Assembly (NCBI RefSeq): GCF_024972755.1
Contig: NZ_CP087724.1
Coordinates: 496,001 to 560,000 of the forward strand
Origin: Halanaeroarchaeum sp. HSR-CO
GTDB taxonomy: Archaea > Halobacteriota > Halobacteria > Halobacteriales > Halobacteriaceae
Length of the DNA: 64,000 nucleotides
Direction: 5' to 3'
Below, in pieces: positions 41,323-50,102 of this stretch. Position 1 is the first letter of the stretch. Every line of letters starts with the position of its first letter. The translations under genes were made by a program, and so were the position numbers. The notes beneath the pieces were generated by a model that was given only the letters and a program-made list of their open reading frames with translations, made no database searches and was not told the origin of the DNA.

Positions 41323-43071
41323 ATGAACCAGCAGTCCCCGAACGACGCCGAGGGGCGGATGCACCACGACAAGGACCCCAGTCTCCCCTCGAACGACGTC
41401 ACCGAGGGCGTCGAACGCGCCCCACACCGGGCGATGTTCCGCGCGATGGGCTACGACGACGAGGACTTCGCCGCGCCGATGATCGGCATCGCGAACCCCG
41501 CGGCCGACATCACCCCGTGCAACGTCCACCTCGACCAGGTGGCCGAATCGGCTTACGACGGCATCGACGAGGCCGAGGGCATGCCAATCGAATTCGGCAC
41601 CATCACCATTTCCGACGCCATCTCGATGGGGACCGAGGGGATGAAGGCCTCGCTCATCTCCCGGGAAGTGATCGCGGACTCCGTCGAGCTGGTCTCCTTC
41701 GGCGAACGGATGGACGGGCTGGTCACCATCGGTGGGTGCGATAAGAACTTGCCCGGGATGATGATGGCCGCCATCCGGACCGACCTCCCCTCGGTGTTCC
41801 TCTATGGCGGGTCCATCATGCCCGGACGGCACGACGGCCGAGAGGTCACCATCCAGAACGTCTTCGAGGGGGTCGGCGCGGTCGCCTCGGGCGACATGAG
41901 CGTGGACGAACTCGGCGAGATGGAGCGGACCGCCTGTCCGGGCGCGGGCGCCTGCGGCGGGATGTTCACCGCCAACACGATGGCGTCGATCAGCGAGGCC
42001 ATCGGGCTGGCGCCCCTGGGGAGTGCGAGCCCGCCCGCGGAGTCCGAGGGGCGCTACGACGTGGCGAGACGTGCTGGCGAACTCGCCGTCGAGGTGGTCG
42101 GGGCGGACCGCCGTCCCTCCGATATCCTCTCGAAGGAATCCTTCGAGAACGCCATCGCAGTTCAGGTCGCACTCGGCGGGTCGACGAACGGCGTCCTGCA
42201 CGTGTTAGCGCTTGCCGCGGAGGCAGACGTAGCCCTCGATTTGGCGGACTTCGATCGCATCTCGAATCGAACCCCGAAGATCGCGAATCTCCAACCAGGC
42301 GGCTACCGCGTGATGAACGACCTCCACGAGGTCGGCGGCGTGCCGGTCGTCCTTCGACGCCTCCTCGAGGGCGGCTACGTCCACGGCGACGCCATGACCG
42401 TCACCGGCCGCACCATCGCCGAAGAACTGGCACGACTCGACCTCCCCGCCGACGAGGCAATCGACGTCGAGTATCTCTACGACGTCGACGACCCGCTCCA
42501 CGAGGAGGGCGCGATCAAGATCCTCTCCGGGAATCTCGCTCCCGACGGCTCGGTCCTGAAGGTAACGGCCGACGACGAACTCTTCCACGAGGGGCCGGCC
42601 CGCATCTTCGAGAACGAGGCGGACGCCATGGCGTACGTTCAGGCTGGCGACATCGAGTCCGGGGACGTCATCGTCATCCGCAACGAGGGCCCCCGAGGCG
42701 GGCCGGGCATGCGCGAGATGCTGGGCGTCACGGCGGCGGTCGTCGGCCAGGGCCACGAGGACGACGTGGCGCTCATAACCGACGGTCGCTTCTCCGGGGC
42801 GACTCGCGGCCCCATGATCGGCCACGTCGCGCCGGAGGCCGCCACTGGCGGCCCCATCGCCGCGCTCGAAGACGGCGATCGTATCACCGTGGACGTCCCG
42901 AACCGCGAACTCTCGGTTGCACTCGACGACGCGGAAATCGACGCCCGCCTCGCCGATGCCCCCGACTTCGAACCACCCTACGACGGCGGCGTCCTCCGCA
43001 AGTACGGGGACGCCTTCGACTCAGCAGCGAACGGCGCCGTCACGAATCCAGCAGTGAAACGAGACGAGTGA
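41323..43071 (+). CDS. ilvD: Dihydroxy-acid dehydratase
   Basis: An iron-sulfur dehydratase of isoleucine and valine synthesis. The 582-residue protein has the cluster-binding cysteines in [11 protein letters not shown] (C66), [13 protein letters not shown] and [15 protein letters not shown], and the C-terminal [15 protein letters not shown] and [15 protein letters not shown]. It is about 20 residues longer at the N-terminus than many bacterial forms. No other ilv gene is adjacent. Confidence 0.96.
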   Translation: MNQQSPNDAEGRMHHDKDPSLPSNDVTEGVERAPHRAMFRAMGYDDEDFAAPMIGIANPAADITPCNVHLDQVAESAYDGIDEAEGMPIEFGTITISDAISMGTEGMKASLISREVIADSVELVSFGERMDGLVTIGGCDKNLPGMMMAAIRTDLPSVFLYGGSIMPGRHDGREVTIQNVFEGVGAVASGDMSVDELGEMERTACPGAGACGGMFTANTMASISEAIGLAPLGSASPPAESEGRYDVARRAGELAVEVVGADRRPSDILSKESFENAIAVQVALGGSTNGVLHVLALAAEADVALDLADFDRISNRTPKIANLQPGGYRVMNDLHEVGGVPVVLRRLLEGGYVHGDAMTVTGRTIAEELARLDLPADEAIDVEYLYDVDDPLHEEGAIKILSGNLAPDGSVLKVTADDELFHEGPARIFENEADAMAYVQAGDIESGDVIVIRNEGPRGGPGMREMLGVTAAVVGQGHEDDVALITDGRFSGATRGPMIGHVAPEAATGGPIAALEDGDRITVDVPNRELSVALDDAEIDARLADAPDFEPPYDGGVLRKYGDAFDSAANGAVTNPAVKRDE

Positions 43072-43158
43072 TTCGACGGCCTCCGCCGCGCTGATGTAAC
43101 TCCTTCTGTTCACGTGTGTCCCATACAGTGAAGGGGCTCCATCCAAAATATAGTGGGT

Positions 43159-43533
43159 ATGAGTAGCAAACCGGAGTCCGGGTCCGAGACGAACCCCATC
43201 GAGTTCACCGAGACGGCACTCGCGGAGGCACGGGCGGCGATGGCGGCGGCGTCCCTCGACCCCGAGGAGAACGGTCTGCGCGTCATGGCACGGGAGAAGA
43301 ACTGCGACTGTGGCTCGCTGTCCTACGGGATGCGCTTCGAGTCCGAACCCGCCGAAGAGGACCGGGTGAGTAGCTACGATGGGCTTCAGGTGTTCGTCGA
43401 CCCCGAGAGCTACGAGTACGTGGAGGGGGCGACGGTGGACTACGTCTCTGAGACAGGTCGCGCGGGCTTCACCGTCGATCCACCAGTCGCCAAGACCGGC
43501 GGTGGCTGTGGCTGCGGCGGCCATCACCACTGA
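43159..43533 (+). CDS. HesB/IscA-like A-type iron-sulfur carrier
   Basis: A 124-residue protein with the A-type fold (IEFTETALAEARAAMAA, then GLRVMAREKNCDCGSLSYGM). Cysteines are in NCDCG and in the C-terminal GGGCGCGGHHH, which ends in a histidine cluster. It differs from canonical IscA, whose first cysteine is single and central, so it may bind metal differently. It follows ilvD, itself an iron-sulfur enzyme, by 87 bases. An in-frame GTG at 43153 is possible. Confidence 0.75.
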   Translation: MSSKPESGSETNPIEFTETALAEARAAMAAASLDPEENGLRVMAREKNCDCGSLSYGMRFESEPAEEDRVSSYDGLQVFVDPESYEYVEGATVDYVSETGRAGFTVDPPVAKTGGGCGCGGHHH

Positions 43534-43600
43534 TCGAGCCGTCGATACCATCCCACAGTTTTCGGGTCATTCCGGTCACCGCCACGGACACCACTGTCGT

Positions 43601-44476
43601 TCAGTCGAGTCCCACGTGCTCGGGACCCGGCACCTCGCGGTTGGCCAACCGGTCGGCACCGTAGACGACGACCAGGAGGACGGCCGTGGCCACCAGCGGG
43701 ATGGCACCGGTCGCCTCGGCGAGGAAGGTGAGCCACGGGTCCGGAATCCCGTCCTGGGTGAGCGTGGCGAGGTCCGCGGGGTGATAGAGCCCCATCGCGT
43801 TGATGCCGGCGTGGAAGACGGCGACCGCCAGGACGCTCCCGCCACTGCTGTTGTACATCCACGTCCAGAGGATCGATCCCGCGAAGATGGTGACTCCCCA
43901 GAGGAGCTGCTGGGAGAGCGACCAGCCACCGTGGGTCGTCGTGGCGTTCAACAGGAGCGGGAGGTGCCACAGCGCCCAGGCACCTCCAACCGCGAAACTG
44001 GCGGCGAGCGCGCTGTATCTCTCCTGGAGGACGGGGAGCATGAACCCGCGCCACCCGAGTTCCTCCTGACCGCCACCCCACACGGTGCCCCAGGCCAGTA
44101 CGAACAGCAGGACGAGCGGTGAGGGAAACGTTCCAAAGTCGACCGGCCCACCGGCGAGCACGTAGATGGCACTTCCAACCGCGAGGATGACGACCGGGAG
44201 GCCGAACGCCACCAGCCACCACCGTGTACCGATACGCCACGCGAAAATCTGCGATATCCACGTCCGGAGCGACCCGCCACTGGCCCAGACGACGACCGCC
44301 GCCCCGACGGGCGGCCCGAACGCGCCGAATCCGATCAGGATAGAGTGCGTCCACGACGCCTCCATCCCGGAGACGGCGAGGAGTCCCTGTATCGTCCAGG
44401 TGAACGCGTACGTCACGATAAGAAAGCCAGCGATCCGGTGCCGGTCGATCCAGGTCGTGACGGTCCCGTTCGGCAT
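43601..44476 (-). CDS. CPBP family intramembrane metalloprotease (CAAX protease type)
   Basis: A 291-residue membrane protein with eight helices. The ABI/CPBP motifs are present: E138, E139 and R143 in GGGQEELGWRGF, H171 in LWHLPLLL, and FHAGIN near 218. These bind the metal and perform proteolysis. An AT-rich element, ATATTATTATC on the minus strand (about 44498-44508), lies 22-32 bases upstream. Confidence 0.9.
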   Translation of the reverse strand: MPNGTVTTWIDRHRIAGFLIVTYAFTWTIQGLLAVSGMEASWTHSILIGFGAFGPPVGAAVVVWASGGSLRTWISQIFAWRIGTRWWLVAFGLPVVILAVGSAIYVLAGGPVDFGTFPSPLVLLFVLAWGTVWGGGQEELGWRGFMLPVLQERYSALAASFAVGGAWALWHLPLLLNATTTHGGWSLSQQLLWGVTIFAGSILWTWMYNSSGGSVLAVAVFHAGINAMGLYHPADLATLTQDGIPDPWLTFLAEATGAIPLVATAVLLVVVYGADRLANREVPGPEHVGLD

Positions 44477-44497
44477 ACGTCCACCTACGTCGTGAGT

Positions 44498-44508
44498 GAT
44501 AATAATAT
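44498..44508 (-). promoter_or_regulatory. TATA-like box of the CPBP protease gene
   Basis: GATATTATTAT on the minus strand, with leaderless spacing to the ATG at 44476. Confidence 0.5.
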
Positions 44509-44561
44509 CTCTGTGACAATTTCCGGGCCGGCACCCGTGGCGCCACGCTGTCCGGTTCGTC

Positions 44562-44918
44562 TCAGACGGTATCGCGGTCGGTGTAGGTGTGCCGCGTCTC
44601 GATCAACCCCGCCTCGTCGAAGGTGAAAAAATCCGCGAAGCCCAGGCTGACGCCCTCGCCGTCCTGGCGTCCGGTGAACGTCCCTCGGGTCGCGACCCCC
44701 GATTCGTCGTGCACGAGAGCGTGGAGTTCGTGGTTGCCCTCCGTGAGTGGTCGCTCATCGCGGTAGAACCGATCGAGTTCCTCGCGACCCTCGAGTCGGT
44801 TCTGTCCCGGCCGCTCGTAGACCGCGTCCGGGGCGAACAGTGCCACCAGGCCGTCGATATCCTCCGCGTCGACGCGGTCGTAGTACGATCGAACCACGTC
44901 GGCTGGTGTTTCGGGCAT
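44562..44918 (-). CDS. SnoaL-like (NTF2-fold) protein
   Basis: A 118-residue cone-shaped NTF2-fold domain: VVRSYYDRVDAEDIDGLVALFAPDAVYERPG, then a GREELDRFYRDER helix and GFADFFTFDEAGLIETRHTYTD. Members act as small hydrolases/isomerases or ligand-binding proteins. The substrate is unknown. Confidence 0.85.
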   Translation of the reverse strand: MPETPADVVRSYYDRVDAEDIDGLVALFAPDAVYERPGQNRLEGREELDRFYRDERPLTEGNHELHALVHDESGVATRGTFTGRQDGEGVSLGFADFFTFDEAGLIETRHTYTDRDTV

Positions 44919-44950
44919 GGAAATGGCTTCACCGTGCCCGCGGAAAATTG

Positions 44951-45022
44951 CACCGGCGACCCCGTTGCACGGTGCGGTCGACCAACCACCGGCGACCCCG
45001 TTGGACGGTGCGGTCGATCAAC
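44951..45022. repeat. 36-bp tandem direct repeat, two copies
   Basis: The unit CACCGGCGACCCCGTTG(C/G)ACGGTGCGGTCGA(C/T)CAAC occurs at 44951-44986 and 44987-45022 with two mismatches. It begins 33 bases before the SnoaL-like gene (minus strand). Confidence 0.85.
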
Positions 45023-45224
45023 GCGATTCAATCCGCTGGGCGTTCCAGAACACTGAGTATTCTGGGCAGATACAGTGAAACGCCGTGGCCGATTCCACTT
45101 CGCGGGTTCACACCACCCCGTCGTCCATCGGTCTACGGCACCGCTTGCTATGCCGGACGGCTACCAGTTAGTGTCTCGTCTTCCGAACCGGAATACATAC
45201 TAACGTCGTTCGCCTAGAGGTCAA

Positions 45225-45242
45225 ATGGCCCGCAAGGGCCAT
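45225..45242. repeat. Perfect hairpin, 7-bp stem with GCAA loop
   Basis: ATGGCCC-GCAA-GGGCCAT forms a perfect stem-loop about 70 bases after the stop of the beta-helix gene (minus strand). A transcript-end structure is likely. Confidence 0.45.
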
Positions 45243-45313
45243 GGTCCACATCCGTTCTCTCCTCCCCCTGGGTGTGGACTTCCCGGACGGCAACTGCGAC
45301 TGTCTCCGCTCTA

Positions 45314-48300
45314 TCAGCGACTCGCGAGTACGTAGGCGATGGCTGTGGCGAGTGTCCAGAACGCTCCGGCAGCGACGGCCAGCCGCCAGAGACCGTCCCC
45401 GACGATCAGTCCACCGACGGCCCAGATCACGACACCCCCGATAGCGAACCCGTGGACGATCCGTCCGTCGTAGGGGGGATTACGCTGCCGAAGTGTCAAC
45501 CACATGCCGTAGGTCCCGAGCACCACCCCCACCAGATAGGAGAGGCCGCCGAGGACGGCGAGGACGGTTCCGAGCAGCCCCGAGTCTTCCGGTTCCGGTT
45601 GCCCCGTCGTGGTGACCGGTGCCGTCGTCGCCGTGGTGGTCTCCTCCGGCTCCACGGGTTCGACGGTCACGGTCGCTGCCCCCTCGCTATCGATGCCCAG
45701 TTCGTCCTCGACGGCGAGTCGGGTCGTCACCGCCGATTCGGGCATGGTGAACGAGTGGGTGGCGGCCGGTCTCGACCGGGCCGTTCCATCGACGACGAAG
45801 TGATATCGAGCGATCGTCCCGTTCGGGGCGGTCGATCGGCTGCCGTCGAGGGTGACGGTCTCGTTCGGGACCGCCTCGGCGGGCGCCGAGAGCGCGGGCT
45901 GGGGCCGTTCGTACCGGTCGCCGTTCGCCTCGGTGGCGTACGGGACGAAGTCGACCCAGCCCGCTCGCGTCACGATCGGATCGCCGGTCCCCGACGGCAG
46001 TATCGAGTCGTGGAACGGACCGGTCTCAGCACCCCAGTACGTTCGCTCGGCGGAGACCGTCCGGACGTTCTCGACCAGCAATCGCGCGGTCGTGTTGGTG
46101 TCGATGAGCGGCGCCACGTCGACCGTCAGGCCGCGCGGGTGGTCGTACACGTCGTTCTCGGCGAGGGTCACGCCCGCGGTTTCGCGGGTCGACAGCGCGA
46201 CGCCCGTCGGGATGTCACCGAGGATGGACGCCACCGGCAGGGCGGCCGCCTCCTGGTACCGGGTGTGCCCCTGGCCGTCGGTCCGGAGGACCACCGCTAT
46301 CTCGGGGTTCGGGCCGACGCTGGCCAGTTGCACGTCGATACGGGGGTCCGAGACGAGGTCGTCCAGGGAGACGTGGCTGCCGCCGCGGTCGACGACCACG
46401 CCCGCCGACCCCTCGGTGACGCTGATCGCGGTTCCGGGTTCGACGTCGTCCAGTGGGACCGCACTCGCGTGGGCGTTCGTATTGTACACGATGTCGTTCT
46501 CGGAGACGTTCGCCCGGAGTGCCCCCGCAACGTGTATCCCGTAGTTGTTCGCGGCCACGACGCTCTCCGTGACGTCGACCGATCCGCCGTGTGTCAGCGG
46601 GCTGGTGACGGCGATACCCGCCCCGGCGTTGTTCGCGAACTGACTATCGGCGACCGTCAGGCCATGGGCGACGAGGTCGGTCCGGACCGACACGCCGTGA
46701 CCGCCGTTATCCACGACGGTAGTGTTCCGGATCGAGAGGTCCCTGGCGGAGGCGTACGTCCGGATAGCCAGGCCATCGCCGGCGTTCCCGCTAACGGCGG
46801 TCTCGGCGATGGAGACCGACTCGAGTCGCCGGGTACGGACCCACAGTCCGTCGCCGTCGTTGTCGGCGATCCGGTTGTCTGCGACCGTGACGCCGTGGAT
46901 CCCGTCCGTCGCCAGTCGGATCCCTCCCTCGCCGTTCGTCACGAGTTCGTTCGAGGACACCGACCCGCCACTCAGTCGACCTCGGTCTGCGTCGACGTCG
47001 ATGCCGTACCGGTCGTTGTCCGCGAACTCGTTGCGCTCGACCGTCATACCGAGCGAGGCGCGTGCCCTGGAGCCCGACTGGCGGATGGCGAGACCGCTCT
47101 CGCTCTCGGTGACGGCGTTGCTCGCAACCGTCAGGTGGCCAAGCCGGTCGCGCACCGCCACGCGGATGCCGGCGTCCCCGGCACTGATCTGGTTTCCGTG
47201 GAGGCGAGCGTCGATGGTCCGGCCTCGGAGGTGGACGCCCGCCCCGTCGACCGCGTCGAAACGGTTGTTCGCCAGCCGGAGGCGGGAGAGCTCGTCCGCG
47301 TCCACGCGGACGCCCGCACCGCCGATCCCCTCGAAGGTCGTCTCCCGGACCGACAGCGACTCGACGGCCGTCGGCGTCACTACGTCGGTATCGGCGTGGT
47401 CACTCGAGATACCGCCGATAGTGAGCGGCGCGTGGACGCCGTCCGCGAGTTGTGAGACGCCGTCCCTGTCGGCGGCGACGTCGACCCGGTAGATCCCTCG
47501 CGTCTCGGGATTCCCGACTCCGTCGACCGCGAGAACCAGCCGTTCGTCACCCTCGATCGTGACTGCGCGTGACAGGTCGATGGCTATCCTGCCGTCGGTG
47601 GCAGTGACGGCCCCGACGTGCTGGGTCAGCGACCGCTCGATGGCGCCATCCTCGTCGGTATCGACGCCGAACCGCTGGATGGCGCCCGCATCGACGCTCG
47701 AGACGTCACCGTGCTCGCCGTAGGAGAGTCGGAGTTCGTTCGTGGTCACCTCGACGCCGGGTTCCAGCGTCAGGGTATGCCGGGCCCGTTCGCCGACCAC
47801 GTTCGAACTCGTCCCGAGCGAGATGGCTTCCAGGGACCCGGACGCCGGGGTCGCGGCGATCCCGTGCCCGCCGACGTTCGCGAACGTCGAGTCCTCGACG
47901 TCGACCTCGGGGATGCTCGTCACGTCAGTGACGGCGAGACCGTGGTTTGCGACGTTTCGGACGGTCACGTCGTGTATCGAGAGGTCGCCGGCGTCGCTCG
48001 CGACGGTGATACCGACGCGAGCGTCCTGGACGGTCGTGTTCGAGAGCGAGAGCGTCGAGTCCGCCGCCCCCTCGTAGCGGAGCGTCGACCATCGCGCGGC
48101 CGTGGACGCTCCGGGGGTCATGCGTATCGTGACTGGCGAAGCGACCGTTCCGTTCGCGACGAGCGATCCCGCGACGGTTATCGTTCGGCCGTCGGCGACC
48201 TGCACCTCGGTCCCCGGTTCGACCGTGAGGGTTGCGCCGTCCTGTACGTCGACGTCTCGAATCACTCGATAGGGGCCTGCTTCGGGCGTCCAGGTGGTGT

Positions 48301-48439
48301 CTCCCGTGACGTCCCCCTCGATGAAGGTCACGTCGGCACCATCGTCGGCACCCGCGACGGCGGTCATACCGGCCGCTGCAGCGGTCACCACACCGACGAG
48401 GAGGACGACCGTGAGGAGACGACGGTTAACCGGTTGCAT
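45314..48439 (-). CDS. Large surface protein, right-handed beta-helix (NosD-like) with C-terminal membrane anchor
   Basis: A 1041-residue protein. A signal peptide (about 1-30, NRRLLTVVLLVGVVTAAAAG) is followed by hundreds of residues of parallel beta-helix repeats, with recurring units such as GDAGIRV, NRIADNDGDGLWVR and NSQFANNAGAGIAV. Near residue 870 is a PKD/Ig-like segment (AVPNETVTLDGSRST), then a Thr-rich linker (ETTTATTAPVTTT) and three to four C-terminal membrane helices. It is likely anchored at the cell surface; such helices bind or cleave polysaccharides, but no catalytic residues are obvious. The ATG at 48439 starts the signal. Confidence 0.85.
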   Translation of the reverse strand: MQPVNRRLLTVVLLVGVVTAAAAGMTAVAGADDGADVTFIEGDVTGDTTWTPEAGPYRVIRDVDVQDGATLTVEPGTEVQVADGRTITVAGSLVANGTVASPVTIRMTPGASTAARWSTLRYEGAADSTLSLSNTTVQDARVGITVASDAGDLSIHDVTVRNVANHGLAVTDVTSIPEVDVEDSTFANVGGHGIAATPASGSLEAISLGTSSNVVGERARHTLTLEPGVEVTTNELRLSYGEHGDVSSVDAGAIQRFGVDTDEDGAIERSLTQHVGAVTATDGRIAIDLSRAVTIEGDERLVLAVDGVGNPETRGIYRVDVAADRDGVSQLADGVHAPLTIGGISSDHADTDVVTPTAVESLSVRETTFEGIGGAGVRVDADELSRLRLANNRFDAVDGAGVHLRGRTIDARLHGNQISAGDAGIRVAVRDRLGHLTVASNAVTESESGLAIRQSGSRARASLGMTVERNEFADNDRYGIDVDADRGRLSGGSVSSNELVTNGEGGIRLATDGIHGVTVADNRIADNDGDGLWVRTRRLESVSIAETAVSGNAGDGLAIRTYASARDLSIRNTTVVDNGGHGVSVRTDLVAHGLTVADSQFANNAGAGIAVTSPLTHGGSVDVTESVVAANNYGIHVAGALRANVSENDIVYNTNAHASAVPLDDVEPGTAISVTEGSAGVVVDRGGSHVSLDDLVSDPRIDVQLASVGPNPEIAVVLRTDGQGHTRYQEAAALPVASILGDIPTGVALSTRETAGVTLAENDVYDHPRGLTVDVAPLIDTNTTARLLVENVRTVSAERTYWGAETGPFHDSILPSGTGDPIVTRAGWVDFVPYATEANGDRYERPQPALSAPAEAVPNETVTLDGSRSTAPNGTIARYHFVVDGTARSRPAATHSFTMPESAVTTRLAVEDELGIDSEGAATVTVEPVEPEETTTATTAPVTTTGQPEPEDSGLLGTVLAVLGGLSYLVGVVLGTYGMWLTLRQRNPPYDGRIVHGFAIGGVVIWAVGGLIVGDGLWRLAVAAGAFWTLATAIAYVLASR

Positions 48440-48562
48440 ACGGGTAGCTACCTGGCTGTAGATACCTAACGACCGACCGCACTCATCAAAAAGGTAGCGA
48501 CCGTCTCCGCGTCCGGCACTCGCCGGCCCGATTCGGTCCGATACCGTCCAGTAGCCGACACG

Positions 48563-48568
48563 TTTATC
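48563..48568 (+). promoter_or_regulatory. TATA box of the MscS gene
   Basis: TTTATC, 29 bases before the ATG at 48592. Confidence 0.55.
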
Positions 48569-48591
48569 CACCGTTCAGACGAGTTTCTGAC

Positions 48592-49170
48592 ATGATCGCG
48601 ACAGTCGGACCGTTTGCTCTGGTGGCTGGCGTCGTCCGGGCCGTCGATACCTTCGTCGCTTCGGTCCTCGAGGCGCTCCCATCGATCATGGCGGCGGTCG
48701 CGTTCCTGCTGGTCGCAGCCGTGGGAATCACCGGCATTCGGGCGCTCACCCGGCGGGCCATCGACGCGACCCTCCCGTCCGAGGAGGACCTCGTCGTGGA
48801 TCTCGGGGTCCTCGTCGTCACGATCTTCCTCTGGTTCGGCGCGGTGCTCGTCGTCCTCGACATCCTCGGGATGGGCGAGATCGCCGCGAGTCTGGGGACC
48901 GCGACTGGGTTCATCGCGCTGGGTATCTCCTACGCCCTCTCGAACGTCGTCGCCGACACGGTGTCCGGTGTCTACCTCCTGCGCGACCCGGATTTCGAGG
49001 TCGGCGATCAGGTGACGACGGCCTCGGTGACCGGCACCGTCGCCAGCATCGGCCTGCGGAAGACGCGCCTGGAGACCGACGACGGGGAACGGGTCGTTCT
49101 GGCGAACGCCGACGTCGACGAGAAGTGGCGTCGGCTGGACTCCGCCCCGATCGTCGACGAGATGGACTGA
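48592..49170 (+). CDS. MscS-family mechanosensitive channel
   Basis: A 192-residue small-conductance channel protein. Three helices come first, then the pore/beta transition: ASLGTATGFIALGISYALSNVVADTVSGVYLL and the beta-domain start DPDFEVGDQVTTASVTGTVASIGLRKTRL. It is shorter than bacterial MscS (286) because the C-terminal alpha/beta domain is missing, as in other archaeal minimal forms. Confidence 0.88.
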   Translation: MIATVGPFALVAGVVRAVDTFVASVLEALPSIMAAVAFLLVAAVGITGIRALTRRAIDATLPSEEDLVVDLGVLVVTIFLWFGAVLVVLDILGMGEIAASLGTATGFIALGISYALSNVVADTVSGVYLLRDPDFEVGDQVTTASVTGTVASIGLRKTRLETDDGERVVLANADVDEKWRRLDSAPIVDEMD

Positions 49171-49323
49171 CGACGACGATTCCGTCGAAATCCTCGTCCC
49201 CCGTCCCGTGCCTCTCGGCCGCTCAGTCAGTGGTGCGTGAGCGCGTCCCGCGGCATACAAGGAATTGGGCATCCATAATAGGACATAGTGTATCAAACCA
49301 TGACGGCTTATACAGAAAGACAT

Positions 49324-49331
49324 TTATTTTA
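49324..49331 (+). promoter_or_regulatory. TATA box of the zinc-ribbon microprotein
   Basis: TTATTTTA, about 30 bases before the ATG at 49354. It supports that this short gene is expressed. Confidence 0.5.
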
Positions 49332-49353
49332 GGGCCTCGCAGCATCAGGTGTC

Positions 49354-49446
49354 ATGAACTGCAACCGCTGCGGCGCGACGATGGTACCGATCCAGAGCCA
49401 ATCCATGTGTCCGGAGTGCGGCCAGTCCGCACCCGAATCCCACTGA
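49354..49446 (+). CDS. Zinc-ribbon microprotein, 30 residues
   Basis: The reading frame gives MNCNRCGATMVPIQSQ, then SMCPECGQSAPESH. Two CxxC pairs (C3/C6 and C19/C22) make a minimal zinc ribbon. A TATA box with leaderless spacing is present. Haloarchaea have many such zinc-finger microproteins, several with regulatory effects on metabolism and biofilm. No partner is indicated. Confidence 0.7.
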   Translation: MNCNRCGATMVPIQSQSMCPECGQSAPESH

Positions 49447-49611
49447 CTGGCGCCACTGAACCAGTAGTCACCTCGTGCGGACCGGGCCGCCAGTCACCCG
49501 GTCCACTTCCGCTTTTTCACGTCCCAGCGCGGGCCGTACGCTGTGCCCGCACTTTCACTTTCACTCCGCGTCTGGCTCGGGTCTTTTCGGTCGCAGTCCG
49601 TGTCCCTGGAT

Positions 49612-49911
49612 ATGGACGAACAGACGGACGTCGAAGGAAGTAGCAGCGTCGGCAGCTATCGTGATCGCATCGCCGACACGTGGGCTGACACGGACCCGTT
49701 GGTCCTGGCCTTCGAGGGCGAGGGGATGCCGGTCGTCGCCGAGGTGGACGGCGAACTGCGCTATCTGTCGTACAACATCGTGCGGCCGCGCCGGGTGGGC
49801 GACGACGACCTGGCGAAGTTCATCGCGCTCCGAGGTGAACCCCGGGTGCTCCCGCTGTCGGACCATCCGGCTGGTTACGAACCGCGACTCCTGCGTCTCC
49901 GCGCGGTCTGA
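49612..49911 (+). CDS. Haloarchaeal protein of unknown function
   Basis: A 99-residue acidic protein with a compact alpha/beta pattern (PLVLAFEGEGMPVVAEVDGELRYLSYNIVRP in parts, then DDDLAKFIALRGEPRVLPL). No family is recognised. The ATG at 49612 is chosen because the residues before it are not acidic. Its stop overlaps that of the following minus-strand microgene. Confidence 0.65.
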   Translation: MDEQTDVEGSSSVGSYRDRIADTWADTDPLVLAFEGEGMPVVAEVDGELRYLSYNIVRPRRVGDDDLAKFIALRGEPRVLPLSDHPAGYEPRLLRLRAV

Positions 49912-50034
49912 TCACTCCTCGTCGTCTGCTGAACCGACACCCGATTCGCGGTCGGCGGGGCCCTCGACGTTCTCCGCGAGGTTCTCCGCCAGTTCGTTCG
50001 CCTGCTCTCGGAGGGATGGTTCGTCGTCTGTCAT
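49912..50034 (-). CDS. 40-residue acidic microprotein
   Basis: The frame reads MTDDEPSLREQANELAENLA, then ENVEGPADRESGVGSADDEE. It is an amphipathic helix with a disordered acidic tail, a common type in haloarchaea. It lies tail to tail with the preceding gene and upstream of none on its strand; the codon pattern is haloarchaeal. Function unknown. Confidence 0.55.
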   Translation of the reverse strand: MTDDEPSLREQANELAENLAENVEGPADRESGVGSADDEE

Positions 50035-50102
50035 CGACGGGGGCTACGGTCGAACGCTATTTCAATCGCGGGGTATCGGGCCCCTCGACCGACCAGCCCC
50101 GC

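Larger units (their letters stand above)
44919..45313. other. Intergenic region with repeats, no gene seen
   Basis: This 395-bp region between two minus-strand genes holds the 36-bp tandem repeat (44951-45022) and a perfect hairpin (45225-45242). No reading frame in it looks haloarchaeal. Confidence 0.4.

Noticed and set aside
44951-45022. 36-bp direct repeats as a CRISPR array
   Set aside because: The copies are immediately adjacent without spacers, and no cas gene is in the window.
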